DNA of 64,000 nt from Ascaphus truei (GCA_036426205.1 CM071568.1:232514509-232578508), one strand, 5' to 3'; counted from the first letter of the stretch, positions 21,650 through 33,409 are shown. Translations and numbers: made by a program. Notes: a model not told the origin generated them from the letters alone.

Positions 21650-22700
21650 AAGTCAAGTAACCCTTTCTCTAATTTGCTTGCAATGTCTGAAGTCCCTTTG
21701 ACTGTTTCTAAGGCTCTTGCCATAAAGTTTCTGCAGTATCTGTTATACCTACTGTTGATTCTCAGACACCCACTTCAGAGACATGCAGACATTTCACTAA
21801 TGTCCCCACATAGTTAAATACACCTAGTTCTGAATTTTCCAAGACAAGTGCCTCTACGGCTGGGTCCCATGCAATGTTGGATAACCCCATCTTTGTTTCT
21901 AAGGTTCTTGCCATAAAATTCCCCACAGTATCTGGTATACATATTGTTGTTTCCATGACTCCCACTTTAGATACAAGGGTGCCTTTCTCTGGTCCCTTTA
22001 CAGTACCTAGTGTAATCACTACTGATCCTATACACCCACTTCAGAGACAGGCGTATATTTCTCAGATCCCATTGCAGTTCCTAGTGTAACCACTACTGAT
22101 CCTAAGAAACCCACTTCAGAGACAAGCGTATATTTCTCTGATCCCTTTGCATTACCTAGTGTAACTACTGCTGATCCTCAGACACTCACTTCAGAGACAA
22201 GCATATATTTCTCTGATCCCATTGCAGTACCTACTGTAGTGTAACCACTGCTGATTCTCAGACAAGCATTTCAGAGACAAACATATCTTTCACTGATTGC
22301 TCTGCAGTGCCTGTTATAACCATTGAGGACTCGGGGACTCCCATTCTAAGGACAAGTTTAAGTATCACTGATTTTTCAGCAGCGTCTGAGGTACTTATTA
22401 CTGACTCTAAGATTCCTACATCAAAAACTAGCTTTCCCCTCATTGGTTTCCAGCGAGCCAAGCAACGGCAGCAGCTAGTAATGTGCTTTGGTCACAAGGA
22501 AAAAGCAGAATTTTTTTTTGACTGCACATTCATTACCACTGATGTTAAAGATAAAGAATGTGTGCTCAGTACTGCTGATTAATCAGAATCTACCCCAGTA
22601 AAGAAGAGAGAGAAAAAGAAGGCTGGTAGGTTGCTTACACATGTAGCTATAGAAAATGTTAAAGATGACCCTATGTTGTCTGAAGGGAGCCCCACTGAAA
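21650..22700 (+). pseudogene. Decayed ORF with tandem peptide repeats, unrecognised
   Basis: Between about 22020 and 22260, units of roughly 75-80 bp repeat, each able to encode a peptide like PTSETSVYFSDPIAVPSVTT. A more diverged version precedes it (21874-22089). A 91-codon frame (22307-22582) containing SLSITDFSAASEVLITDSKI follows, then stops break the reading. The repeats are coherent in peptide space, which suggests a once-translated low-complexity protein joined to the coiled-coil frame downstream. I cannot name the gene. A retrocopy of a host gene or a transposon ORF are both possible. Confidence 0.4.
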
Positions 22701-22725
22701 ATGCTCTGCAACCTACAGACATGAA

Positions 22726-23556
22726 TTGGATCTTCTCCACGAACAATTGAATAAAGAGCAAGAAGCTATGGTCCAATTAAAAAGGTCTCTGTTCAAAGCC
22801 CACCTTGAGACTGCAACTTGGGAGAAGAGAGAGCGTCGCTTGTGCAGTGGGTTTGGCAACGCCATGTCGAATCTTGAGAGGGCATACGCTGCTATGGTTG
22901 ACATGAAGAAGAAGGCCCATAGTCTCAGCTCATATCTTGAAGTCTCCCAGAAAGAGGTACACACCCTCAACACAGAGCTGGAACTCTCACACCATGAGGT
23001 CCACGCTCTTAACTCTGAGGTCGGCAAATTGAAGGATGGAGATGAAAAGATCCTGATTCATTTAGAGGCGGTAAAAAGAGAAAATACAAGTCTAAAACAG
23101 GAAAATTCAGATTTAACTGACCAAGTCTGTGAAAGAATTGAGCAGCTTCATGAAGCAGAACACATGCTGCTGAGGCAGCTGCAAGATCTGCACGTGAAGC
23201 TGCAGGAGGCTAAGGAGAAGCACCAAGTCCTGCAGGAAGAAAGTATCCAGGCCGCTAATGAAGTAAAAAGGCTGCAGGAACATCTGAGTACCCAGTGTGT
23301 CCCTGCAGAGCAGTATGAGAGGGAGCACGGGAAGGTCCAGAAACTGAAGCTAGAGGAGAAAGTAACCTGGGAAAGGCAAGCTGCTGGGACCCTAGCGAAG
23401 GAATTGGCAGAGCTCCAAAATGTAATGAAGGAGGCATTGATGCACACTCAGAGCCAGCACAAAGAAGAGATGGAGGCTCTGAGAACAGAATTGCAAGAGG
23501 TACACACGAAACAGAATTCTCTGTTAGAATATGGCAGAATATATGAAGCATTTTGA
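22726..23556 (+). CDS. Coiled-coil protein ORF, 276 codons, unrecognised
   Basis: A continuous frame from an ATG to TGA. It is rich in Glu, Lys, Leu and Gln with heptad-like spacing throughout (for example YLEVSQKEVHTLNTELEL, then LQDLHVKLQEAKEKHQVLQE), so it is almost certainly an extended coiled coil. No transmembrane segment, zinc finger or enzyme motif is visible. The short CVPAEQYER block recalls coiled-coil regions of ankyrin-repeat/coiled-coil proteins, but this is weak. There is no intron, and decayed sequence of apparently the same protein lies just upstream, so an intronless retrocopy or partial pseudogene is likely. The stop lies inside a strong hairpin (23546-23631). Confidence 0.5.
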   Translation: MDLLHEQLNKEQEAMVQLKRSLFKAHLETATWEKRERRLCSGFGNAMSNLERAYAAMVDMKKKAHSLSSYLEVSQKEVHTLNTELELSHHEVHALNSEVGKLKDGDEKILIHLEAVKRENTSLKQENSDLTDQVCERIEQLHEAEHMLLRQLQDLHVKLQEAKEKHQVLQEESIQAANEVKRLQEHLSTQCVPAEQYEREHGKVQKLKLEEKVTWERQAAGTLAKELAELQNVMKEALMHTQSQHKEEMEALRTELQEVHTKQNSLLEYGRIYEAF

Positions 23557-23631
23557 CCGGAGGGCGTTGTGGGAGGAAGCTGCCACATTCTCCCCCCACC
23601 CCCCCCACAACGCCCTCCAGTCAAAATGCTT
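23546..23631. repeat. 28-bp-stem perfect-type hairpin at the ORF stop
   Basis: Bases 23546-23573 pair with 23604-23631 at 27 of 28 positions, around a 30-base C-rich loop. The left arm contains the stop codon of the coiled-coil ORF. It could be a small foldback element or the product of an inverted duplication. Confidence 0.85.
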
Positions 23632-24699
23632 AATCTAGCAAGAGATTCTCCCTTGACCTTTGAGATCTTCATTCACCTCTGCCCCTTACTCAGCCTGGGG
23701 ACCTAAATTGTGCTTATTTGGCAAATTATCGTTTGATTAAAACTTTATTTGGCTATCATTCCTATTTTCTAGTGTGCTGCTTGGTGTATACCTTTCATTT
23801 AGCCAGTATTGTTCCCGCAGTTGTGCTGCTCCAGGTGACACTAACTTTACATCACACTTTGGTCTGCAATACCAGGTTTATTATTGGTCATTATAGGATT
23901 CACCCTGTACATTGTATCTCTGTTCAACATCTCCGTAGTGTAGTTGGGTCCACCTCACCTAGTAATCCCCACTAACTTGCTGCTGGTCTTCCATGCACCT
24001 TTCCAATTACAAGGTTGTGATTCTATAAATGTTCAGTTGCATGATGCTAACCTGCTTCTTGACTCTCGTGTGCTTACGTGATGGTGATTGGGCTGCCAAG
24101 GTGTTCACCCATACTCCGCTGGGAATCTATCTGGTGGTTATGGTAACAACTGTTAGAGCATTCACCCAAGCAACAATTGGACTTGTCAGCACTCATGTGG
24201 ACATGGCCTTGCGTGTGACGTCAGACGCCAGAGAAAACTGAGAATTTGCCTGAATTACCCTACAGCTGAGATACAGACCACGGCGGCCAATGGGAAGCAC
24301 CTAAGGGGATTGACTCTGCCCACTCGGCCAGCGTGCAGTGAATTGCCTGCCTTTAAAGATCTTCGTGCAGCTGGTACACATTGCTGGCAGCTGCTCTGAT
24401 GGACTGACAACTCTGCCCCTATAACGTATGGCCTTTGCGTTTTTCCATTCTAAGAGGCAAACCTTGCTTGTTGTGTTAGAATGACTATACCCATTAATTG
24501 TTTATTTAGCACTGTACCTTCTGCACAGAGGGATAGTGTTACCATAGAAGCCTTGTTTTGATTTCCCTTCTAGGCTATTCATGCTATCTGGTCCTGTTAC
24601 AGTGATTACTATGCTTGTTAGAAATTCTTAGATCCTTCTAGTGCAGTTTCCCTATTTTTACGGAGGGAGACCTTTGTGGTTTGGGTCAAAGAGAAGTTC
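23632..24699. other. Gene-free stretch
   Basis: Short frames only. The part at about 24240-24450 has promoter- or LTR-like moderate GC content but no clear ends. No gene is called. Confidence 0.4.
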
Positions 24700-25075
24700 C
24701 ACATGTCCCTCTTGAGAGGTGCCGTGGGAACGGGCCTGAGAAAGGGGCATTCAGCCCTGAAACGTTGCCCCCTGTCTCCATATATTGCCTTTTTTGTCTT
24801 TTGTTTTCCCTTTGTCTCCTACCCAAACCCACCCCCTTGTTTTGTTTCCCCTTTGTCCCATTCCCCTCCCTCTCCCATGTGCCGTTAGGCTTATATTTAT
24901 TTGTATATAATTTTTCCTAGATATGTGTATTGATGCAGTATCTGTCTATGTATATATATTCTTATATTGTTTCATTTTCAATACAAGTCCACTTTTTTTT
25001 TATACAACTTGGTGTTGAAATATTAATTCATTATTTTATTGAGTACTGGGCACACCTACATTTTTCCTGTTCCCT
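24700..25075 (+). mobile_element. PLE 3' tail remnant
   Basis: A hammerhead-like fold at 24732-24772 is followed by a pyrimidine-rich stretch (CCCTTTGTCTCC and similar) and an AT-rich end with GGGCACACC. This is the layout seen in the other PLE tails here. No coding part remains. Confidence 0.5.
24732..24772 (+). ncRNA. Hammerhead-like motif
   Basis: The order is: stem I GGGC paired with GCCC; core CTGAGAA plus one extra A; stem II GGGGC/GCCCT around ATTCA; GAAA; ACGT palindrome; cleavage-site T. Position 8 is A opposite C3, so the 3-8 pair is lost and cleavage is not expected. Confidence 0.45.
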
Positions 25076-25254
25076 ATTAAAGGACAACAAAATAGGTTTG
25101 TCAAGAATAGTATTGTAGGACAAAACATAGTTTCGGTAATTACTGCACATAGTCAAATTGAAATCTCAGGAAAAGGGTTCACATTTGTTTCAAGCAAACG
25201 CTTAATATTGTACTGGGGAGTTAGCCAAGTTTTTCAGATTTGGATACTCCAGTA

Positions 25255-25430
25255 TATATTCATTAGCCAGGGAAGGTGGCACCTCAGACTTTAATTCTAA
25301 TTAAGGAAATCTAAATTGAAATATTCAAGTGGAATATTACGGCCTTATATAAAACTGATTGCAAAGGGCAAGGCAATCAAGATACCAGATCTTTGGTTCA
25401 ATTTCAAAGCAGTAAAACTAGTAGGTGTGA
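25255..25430 (-). repeat. Dispersed repeat, partner of 33105-33275
   Basis: Its reverse complement matches 33105-33275 over about 170 bp, including AAAGATCTGGTATCTTGATT and TTCCTTAATTAGAATTAAAG. The other strand can be read as IPDLWFNFKAVKLVGVS, which hints at LINE coding sequence, but I cannot assign the family. Confidence 0.65.
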
Positions 25431-26134
25431 GCTAGGGCGGGGATATGTGACATAGTCTCAGGATATTAGGCAGCTTTCTGCCAGATTTAGGTCAGACAGT
25501 GCAGAAGTAGTCTAAAAGGATCCATTCCACAGCTTCAAAATGTACTCAGGGTGGTGGATGGAAAGTCCAGGACACAGTTTACAATGTAGAGATAGATAGA
25601 GAAGATTCTTCTCTGCCAGTGCTCAAGTCGAATAAATTGCTTCTCTTGGGACATAATTGTTATTTGATATTGCACTTTATTATTGTTGGGAAACCCAGGA
25701 AATGAATGATGAGTAAACCTGTATAATGGTCAAAATATGCTCAGAATTGGGGGTGTGGGTAGCACATAGAAAAGGGATGTCAAGGGAACCTGAGTGAACT
25801 AGGGACCCTGACCCCTATCTAAATAATAACTCCAACAACCCTTAGAGCGAGACCATAATAATAAAATACAGTGTCTATGACAAATTACTCACGACCCTTA
25901 GGCATGCGGTCCTTCTGGTTATTGCGTGCTCTCAGCCCGATATGTGCAAGGTAGAAGATCACCCTAGATGGGTAAAAGAATGGCGGTGCACTAGCGTGCC
26001 AACAGATGCCTCATGCGTTCCGGAAGCAGGAAGAATAGCGGAAGCTGGTTGTCAATTTTCCATGCAAAAAAGTTTAATACACAGCAGTGAACAGCAAAGA
26101 CAAATAGTTAAAAAGAAAAAATCATCTTAAGAAA

Positions 26135-26181
26135 GGACTCTGACACGTTTCGTGCATCCACTGCACTTTGTCAAAGAGTGA
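26135..26181 (-). ncRNA. Hammerhead-like motif of PLE-1, U3/A8 core
   Basis: Minus strand: stem I ACTCT paired with AGAGT; core TTGACAA plus extra A; stem II GTGCA/TGCAC around GTGGA; GAAA; stem III ACGTGT; cleavage-site C. Positions 3 and 8 are U and A. It lies about 950 bp downstream of the GIY-YIG stop on the same strand. Confidence 0.6.
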
Positions 26182-27127
26182 ATAACCTTTCTCGGGTGCT
26201 GACCTTTGAAGGAGATCCTCTACCGGAAGTCCCGCCTATCTCTCACTCATTGGTTCCTCTATGATGGTGTAATGACCAATCGAGGAACATGGTGAGATGA
26301 ATGGCAGTGCTAGCGGCGAATGGAGCTCTTCTATTGCCTCTACACCTTAAAGTTACAAATACAAACATTGAAAAAAACTTTGAAAAAACTTTATCAAGAA
26401 AAAAACTTTATCAAACAAAGACAAACATTGAATCAAACAGATCGTTTATCATCTCAACACACATAGATATGAATATAGATGTAAATTTAAAATATATGTT
26501 TAAGACAATATATACTATAAATTACTATATATGTCAAGAGGAACAAGGATCTGCTTGAGAATGGTTAAAAATCATTTTAAAAAAGATGATATTTATTTTA
26601 AAGCATATGAATCTATGGACATATCAAATTAATCTCCCATTCAATGGAAACACATTTCATCAATAATACTAATGTTATAATAACTCTATATATAGTACAA
26701 TAGTAGACCACAATAGAGAAAAAATGATATATGTACGAATAAGTGTCCACAGGAAGGGGGATCAATTAACTTATACTTGCCTATGGGACATATGGAATGA
26801 ATGTGCAATTTTGACAGATTGAATAAATTAATTGTCAAATGATGCATCAAAATTAATAATTCATGATTATTAAAACATGTGTCCATATTATTCGGATTAA
26901 TTATTTGCATATCAATATATCCTGAATCATAGTCATCATAAAAGTCAAGAAAACAGTATTTTCTCATATATATGGATTTGCTGTATTGTTTGGAATATAA
27001 GACTGATAACTGAGTAAAGGATATTTTATAAAATCTTAGAGTTAACAGCCAATATGCATTAAACAAAACAGCAAAATAATAAGTACAGGAAGAATATACA
27101 TAGAAAGATAAAGATAATGTCTGGAAT

Positions 27128-27607
27128 CTATATCAGAAAATGCTTCAGTTCCCAGTCGGTATTAATACCTTCTGGGTATAAAGCATTTAATGTAAAGATC
27201 CAGTACATTTCTCTGTTATTGAGAGTGTTTAATCTATTACCTTTTCTAGGATGTATTGGAATAAATTCCAGACCGCTAAAAGAAAAAGAATCTATGTTGC
27301 CTTTTGGGCATTCCATAAAATGTCTGGATACTGGGAGTCTTGGGTCACTTTTTTTGATGGAGCTTAAATGTTCCATAACCCAAGTTTTTAGGGGTCTAAT
27401 AGTCCTCCCAATATATATTTTTCCGCATCCGCATTTTAAAGAATAAATCACGTGGTCAGTATTACATGTGATCAGATGATTTATCCTATATGTGTCTGTT
27501 GTGACTTTAGATGTAATTGATTTGATAGATTTTGCATATTTACACACAGAGCAATAGCCACATTTTTGAAAACCTCTAGGGGGAAGAAAGCCTTTCATAT
27601 GTTTCAA
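27128..27607 (-). pseudogene. PLE-1 GIY-YIG endonuclease domain
   Basis: The 159-codon minus-strand frame has a Cys-rich linker (CGYCSVCKYAKS) and then the GIY-YIG core: VIYSLKCGCGKIYIGRTIRP, with the conserved Arg in the RTIRPLK segment, a later His in SRHFMECPKG and Glu in NNREMYWIF. The nuclease is thought to nick the target site for PLE integration. It is separated from RT by stops and frameshifts over about 300 bp, so PLE-1 cannot make a full protein as it stands. Confidence 0.88.
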
Positions 27608-27898
27608 AGGCGGAACGAACAGGCTCGGAGATAAATGTGTGGATAAGGTATTTGCCTTTCTAAATGTAAATTTCGGTTGTGTCTGGACTAATGGGTTTAA
27701 GGTAGTATCTAATTGCAGAATGTGCCAATGTTTGTTTATAATAGATTTAATATCTTCAGATTGGCGACAAAATTTAGTGATAAAGAACAGCCCTTCTCCA
27801 TCAAATTGAGCTTTATCATTGTGATGTAATAGGTTCGATTTAAGAACAGGTTGTAATAGTTTATCTCTAGAAGTGGAGAATGCATTATTGAAAGCTTC

Positions 27899-28495
27899 TT
27901 ATATGCAGTTACGATCATAGCCTCTCTGTTCGAATCTTAAAGCTAGATCTTTGCATTGTTCAATGAACATTTCTAAACTGGAGCAAATTCTTCTCAGTCT
28001 TAAAAATTGACCTTTGGGTATTCCACGAATTAGAGCCCTTGGGTGACTACTTGTTGCTTGTAAAAGAACATTCCTTGAGTTCTTTTTGCGATATATATCG
28101 CTTTGTATTGTGTTATTAACATCAATAAACAGAAGGATATCTAAATAAGTAATCTGTACTGTATGTGAAGTGTAAGTGAAATGTAAATTATAAATGTTAT
28201 CATTGATGGTGTCCACGAATCTACTCAACGATTCAGTGCCACCCTCCCAAATAATAATCAGATCATTGATGTATCTACGATAAAATGTAATATTATGTTT
28301 ATATATGTTGGTGTCACTATAAATGAAATGTTGTTCCCAAAAACCCATAAATAAATTAGCATACGAGGGTGCAAAAGATGTGCCCATAGCAGTACCCCTT
28401 TGTTGAAGATAATAAGATTTATTAAACAAGAAATAGTTATGTGTTAAAAGTAAAAGAATAGATTCAGTGATAAAAGTGCTCTGTGCTGGTGACAT
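27899..28495 (-). pseudogene. PLE-1 reverse transcriptase, catalytic half
   Basis: The 198-codon frame carries QQRGTAMGTSFAPSYANLFM and then the active-site region FYRRYINDLIIIWEGG. The catalytic box reads YIND where PLEs have Y/F-x-DD, so the first catalytic Asp is replaced by Asn. GIPKGQFLRLRRIC follows, as usual in PLEs. The change alone should abolish polymerase activity. Confidence 0.88.
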
Positions 28496-28729
28496 GCAAG
28501 AAACATCTAAAAAGTGTTCAATGGTTTTAATTCCGTGCTGATGTTCAATAATTGTGTAAAGAGAGGTGACGTCTAAGGTGACCCATGTGTAAGAATGTGA
28601 CTAAGAAAATGTTTTAAGTATATTGAGTAGATCCGTGGAGTCCCTCAGATAGGATGGTAACTGATGTACCAGAGGCTGTAACAAACAGTCGACATATCTT
28701 GAAAGACCATATCCCAAAGATCCAATGCT

Positions 28730-29353
28730 CTATATAATTGGCCTGCCTGGAGGGCAGGCTAGAGACTTATGGATCTTTGGGAGATGGTGAAAGATAGGAA
28801 CAACTGGATCATCTGCATACAAAAACGATCTCTCTTTATCATTAATGACCTGTAGAATGGTACCCAATTCCATAACATTCTTTAACTGTGAAAGATTTAT
28901 CTTAGTTGGATCTATAGATGATTTAAAATAAGAATCTTTATCAGAGAGCTGACCAAGGGCTTCATTTCTATAGTCATCTATATCTAATATAACTGCTGCT
29001 CCGCCCTTGTCAGCCCTCTTAACAAAAATATTCTTATTACTTTTCAAGGTTTTTAGTTCTAAAATTTCATCTTTAGTCATATTGTTATGTGTATGTGATG
29101 TAAATCCTTGTGCTAGTAACAATAAATCTTTTTCTACCAGTTGTTCGAATGTCCTGACGTGGGGACCCTTTATATATGTTGGATTGGATATAGATTTTCT
29201 CTTTAGTCCAGAATCGACCGAACCTGTTAGGAAAGAAGATGGGGAAAAACAATCATCAGTTAATGTATGTTCAACATTGTTAAGATCATATAATTCATTC
29301 ATATCTTGTAAAAGACAGAAATCTGCAAAGTGCACCGCCATTCTTTTCCCCAT
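28730..29353 (-). pseudogene. PLE-1 N-terminal region and RT start
   Basis: The 207-codon frame contains VKRADKGGAAVILDIDDYRN (the conserved DKGG region upstream of PLE RT) and VPIFHHLPKIHKSLACPPGR (the conserved LPKIHK box). It ends in a stop at about 28730, just before RT motif sequence that continues in other frames down to 28500. Confidence 0.85.
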
Positions 29354-29387
29354 CTAGGGTGATCTTCTACCTCACAGTTTACAATGT

Positions 29388-30466
29388 GTCTAGTTCCCCC
29401 TCACCTGCTCCCTTAATTACGGGAACAGGTATTTAAGACAGAAATGTTTGCTGTTTCACTCTCTCTCCTAGAGCCTGGAGGCTTGGGGCCGCTGCTCCCC
29501 TGTATCCAGTTCTTGGAGGACGCCTTTATGTGTTGCAGTATCCAGAAGTGCTGCAGAGAGAATCTATTGGGACGATATCCCCATCTATCAGTTAAGAACT
29601 CAATGTATATTTCTGTGCCTAAAGACGGTGAACATGATTGTCCTAAATGGGTGTGTGTTATTTAAGCTGGGGAACCAGGTTAGTTGGCCACCAACAATTA
29701 GAAAGGCTAATGCTGCTATATAGTTAGTTTCCCTAAAAGGGATAGGCTTTACTTTTATGATTTCGTTTTCTTAAAGTGACAGACTGTATGAAATATTGCG
29801 TCACTAATATAAGAACAAACTGCAGCAAATGGCTGAGTGCCTCCAATGAGTATTTGTTAAAGCTGCAGACCCCTACTGGGACAAAATAAAACAGGCAGAA
29901 ACCTGAGTTATGCACTATAATGCTACATCTATCCTTGTATTTCTCTAAATAACCCTAGAAGACCATGTCGGGAAGAGCCCAGACAGCCATCAGTGCTACA
30001 CAAGGGTGGCGTCTCTCTCTCTCTCTCTTTCTCTCTCTCTGTCGACAGATAGATATTTGACTGAAAACATACAAAATATTTTAATATTTATACTAATTGT
30101 GCTAACACAACTATTCATATCTGAGAAAAGATCTTGTAATCAATGATCTTAAAATGTGCTGTATTTACAAGATTAAAGATTTAAATGCAGATTAATGAAT
30201 GATGCATCCCTACTCAGTTTGTGTAACTGCTTTAGTAAAATACTGTACATATTATACCAGCCTGCTAACTCCCAGTTGGTAATGTGATAATCAGTGGTCA
30301 GTATGTATTTCAAAAGTAGTGATACTCTGGGGCTTTAAATTTAAAACTAGTTGTACTCTAAACCTCCTAGTACCATCACAATTTGACCACTGGTATTAAG
30401 GATTTAGGCAGATTGTCCTCTTTATATAATAGATTATTTTTAGCTCCTATTATACACCTATTATAC
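29388..30466. other. Gene-free stretch with (CT)n
   Basis: The only clear feature is a CT-rich microsatellite at 30008-30042. Short frames elsewhere carry no motif. Confidence 0.5.
30008..30042. repeat. (CT)n microsatellite
   Basis: About 16 CT units with a single interruption. Confidence 0.9.
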
Positions 30467-30474
30467 TACAATGC

Positions 30475-31761
30475 CTCCAAACTCCTTGAACGTCTTGTAT
30501 TCTCTCGATTGCTACACTTTCTCAACACCTATTCTCTTCTAGACCCTCTACAATCAGGCTTCCGCACTGCTCACTCTACTGAAACAGCCCTCACTAAAAT
30601 AACTGACAACCTCCATGCTGCCAAAGACAGAGGTCATTACACTCTGCTCATATTACTCGACCTCTCTGCAGCATTCGACACCGTGGACCACCCTCTTCTC
30701 CTTCACATTCTCCATACTCTTGGTTTTCGGAATAAAGCTCTATCCTGGATCTCCTCTTACCTCTCCCATCGTACTTTCAGTGTCTCTTTTGCTAACACAT
30801 CCTCCTCCTCTATTGATCTCTCTGTGGGGGTAACCCAGGGGTCTGTCCTGGGACCCCTTCTCTTTTCTCTTTACACACTCTCTCTAGGTGACCTAATCAC
30901 ATATTTTGGGTTTAAATATCACCTCTATGCTGACGACACACAAATTTACCTTTCAACCCCTGACCTTACATCTGCTATACAGACCAAAGTTTCTGAATGC
31001 CTCTCTGGAATATCATCCTGGATGGCCATCCGCCGACTGAAACTTAACATGGCAAAAACAGAGCTCCTTATACTTCCTCCCAAACCTGGCCCTACTACCT
31101 CCTTCCACATTACTATTGCAAATACGATAATTCACCCAGTAGCCCAAGCACGCTGCCTAGGGGTTTCACTTGATTCCTCTCTCTCATTCTCCTCTCATAT
31201 TAAAATGTTTCTAAAACTTGTCGCTTTTTCCTCCGCAATATCACAAAGATACGCCCTTTCCTTTGTTACTCGACTGCTAAAACTCTGACTCAGGCCCTCA
31301 TTCTCTCACATCTCGATTACTGCAACCTCCTGCTGTCCGGCCTTCCTGCCTCTCACCTGTCTCCCCTACAATCTATCCTAAACGCTGCTGCCAGAATCAC
31401 TCTACTCTTTCCTAAATCTGTCTCCGCATCTCCCCTCCTGAAATCCCTCTCCTGGCTTCCGATCAAATCCCGTATCTCACACTCAATTCTCCTCCTCACT
31501 TTTAAAGCTTTACATTCTTCTGCCCCTCCTTACATCTCAGCCCTAATTTCTCGCTATGCACCATCCCGACTCTTGCGTTCTTCCCAAGGATGTCTTCTTT
31601 CTACCCCCTTTGTATCTAAAGCTCTCTCCCGCCTTAAACCTTTCTCACTTTCTGCCCTGCACCTCTGGAATGCCCTTCCCCTCAATACCCGACTAGCACC
31701 CTCTCTATCCACCTTTAAGACCCACCTTAAGACACATCTGCTTAAAGAAGCATATGAATAG
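30475..31761 (+). pseudogene. L2-like LINE reverse transcriptase, one frameshift
   Basis: The first frame (to 31288) carries [54 protein letters not shown] and the catalytic box [13 protein letters not shown]. It shifts near 31205. The C-terminal region (ALILSHLDYCNLLLSGLP and SALHLWNALPLNTRL) continues to a stop at 31759. RT of this group performs target-primed reverse transcription at the nicked chromosome. The 5' part with endonuclease is absent. Confidence 0.9.
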
Positions 31762-32022
31762 CACTGGATAATCCTGGACACATGATACATAAAGCCTGGC
31801 CCCCTGCAGACGCACTTACTAGAATTCCCTCCTGCTGTCTCCGTACGTTCTCCCTACCTACCAATTAGATTGTAAGCTCCTCGGAGCAGGGACTCCTCTT
31901 CCTTAATGTTACTTATTCCCATGACCTGTTATTTATATTATTTGTTATTTATATGATATGTATTACTACTGTGAAGCGCTATGTACATTTATGGCACTAT
32001 ATAAATAAAGACATACAATACA
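30475..32022 (+). mobile_element. L2-like LINE, 5'-truncated, with 3' tail
   Basis: Starts inside RT and runs to a 3' UTR with GATTGTAAGCTCCTCGGAGC, GCGCTATGTACATTTATGGC and a terminal ATAAATAAAGACATACAATA tail. An 8-bp TACAATGC occurs on both sides (30467-30474 and 32023-32030). It may be the target duplication, but it overlaps the tail repeat. It is the same family as 15232-17450. 5' truncation is normal for LINE insertion. Confidence 0.9.
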
Positions 32023-32030
32023 TACAATGC

Positions 32031-33104
32031 TAACAATCCAACAAAGGAAATACAAAACCAGGGCTGGATGCCTACTACACCGGTTATGTGGATGTACTGT
32101 ATCGACGTACGGAAGAATTCAGATCAGCAATGTAATTGTATTCTCATCCTCAAATGTTAAATTGTTAAATGTTTTTGTACATTGACGTCCTAGGTTTCAG
32201 TGATATGGCTTGTGAATTAAATTCAGTCTTGTGTCCAAAACGCAGAGGAAATATTATTATATAGACCAGATCTCAGAGAAACATACTTCCTAATAATTTG
32301 ATAATTTAATGCCTTCCGCTATTTTTGATAAATGAATTTTTATTTCTGCACTCAGAAATTCAGTTTTCAGTCATAAGGAGTTATTAATTAAAGTGCACTA
32401 TAATAATGCACTAATGCATATAATATAATAATGCAATAATGCACTATCACACTTTAAAGAATATCATCCATAGAGCAAATTGCAACTACCCAAGAAATGT
32501 GTTAAGACAGGAGATATGTTCCTACCCAAATATTCATGCTAATTATTCACTTGATTTTATACAATTAGTAAAAAAAATTATATAATAAATTAGAACATTA
32601 CAGTGAAATTAACTATATGGTAAATTTAACACACATAGCAAATCTGTACTAAATTAATACATTTAATTCTTCAGTGTTTTTGCTAACACATGTTTTATTA
32701 ACACTGTTACGAAACCTAGTGCTAAGCATCCTTGCTTTGCCAGCTTGTCCTGGTAGTAATAGAAGAGTAAAGATGGGAAGCTGTGAATAATACATTGAGA
32801 AGAAGAATGGGGAAAAAAGGGGCCATTCCAACCAAGACATTTAGCTTTGTGCCTGTATGAATATTGTATGAGAACTAATGTTAGAGTACATTACAGTGTA
32901 TTATTATCTTTTGAAGATGACATTATGCATTTTTAGCTGACATATTGGTCCATATTTGCTAAACAGTGCTACTCCGTAAGACATAAGCAGTAAGGTGTAA
33001 TTTAGCATAACATTATTGAATAAATATCAACCTTTATGCCCTTTACATTATTTAGCCGTACAGAAAAGTTTGGGCATTTTGATTTTCAAATTTGGAAACA
33101 TTTA
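32031..33104. other. Gene-free AT-rich stretch
   Basis: Apart from a weak palindrome near 32390-32455 (AAAGTGCACT... and its approximate complement), nothing is recognised. Confidence 0.5.
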
Positions 33105-33275
33105 TTGGGTGCTGTTTTACTGCTTTCAACTTAAACCAAAGATCTGGTATCTTGATTGCCTTGCCTTTTGCATAGAATCAGTTTCACATCAGACCCTAAT
33201 CTCCCACTTGAGTATTTCAATTTAGATTTCCTTAATTAGAATTAAAGTATGAGATGCTACCGTCCCTGGCTTATA
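33105..33275 (+). repeat. Dispersed repeat, partner of 25255-25430
   Basis: This is the inverted copy of the element at 25255-25430, with scattered substitutions. The family is not identified. Confidence 0.65.
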
Positions 33276-33409
33276 TCTGCTTTTATTGAGCTTTACCTCT
33301 TTAGGCATGACTTTCTCTACTTATGATCTTGATAATTAGAGATACTGTACATGCAGAATACTGTACATGCAAACACAAACAAGACTAGCAAAGACACAAT
33401 ATTACTATG

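Larger units (their letters stand above)
25588..29372 (-). mobile_element. Penelope-like element PLE-1
   Basis: This insertion is flanked by the 15-bp repeat CACAGTTTACAATGT (25573-25587 and 29373-29387). On the minus strand it encodes an N-terminal region and RT (29353-27899) and a GIY-YIG endonuclease (27607-27128), then a 3' tail with a hammerhead-like fold (26135-26181). The first 42 bases of the element (29375 downward, GGTAGAAGATCACCC...) recur inverted at 25951-25992, so the element ends with a long inverted terminal segment. The coding sequence is broken by frameshifts. Confidence 0.88.

Noticed and set aside
25573..29387. PLE-1 boundary repeat as chance similarity
   Set aside because: A 15-base exact match placed exactly outside the inverted terminal segment fits a target duplication of the length seen in the other PLEs, so the chance explanation was dropped.
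32390..32455. Palindromic AAAGTGCACT...CACTTT as a MITE
   Set aside because: Short, AT-rich and imperfect, with no target duplication; could be chance.
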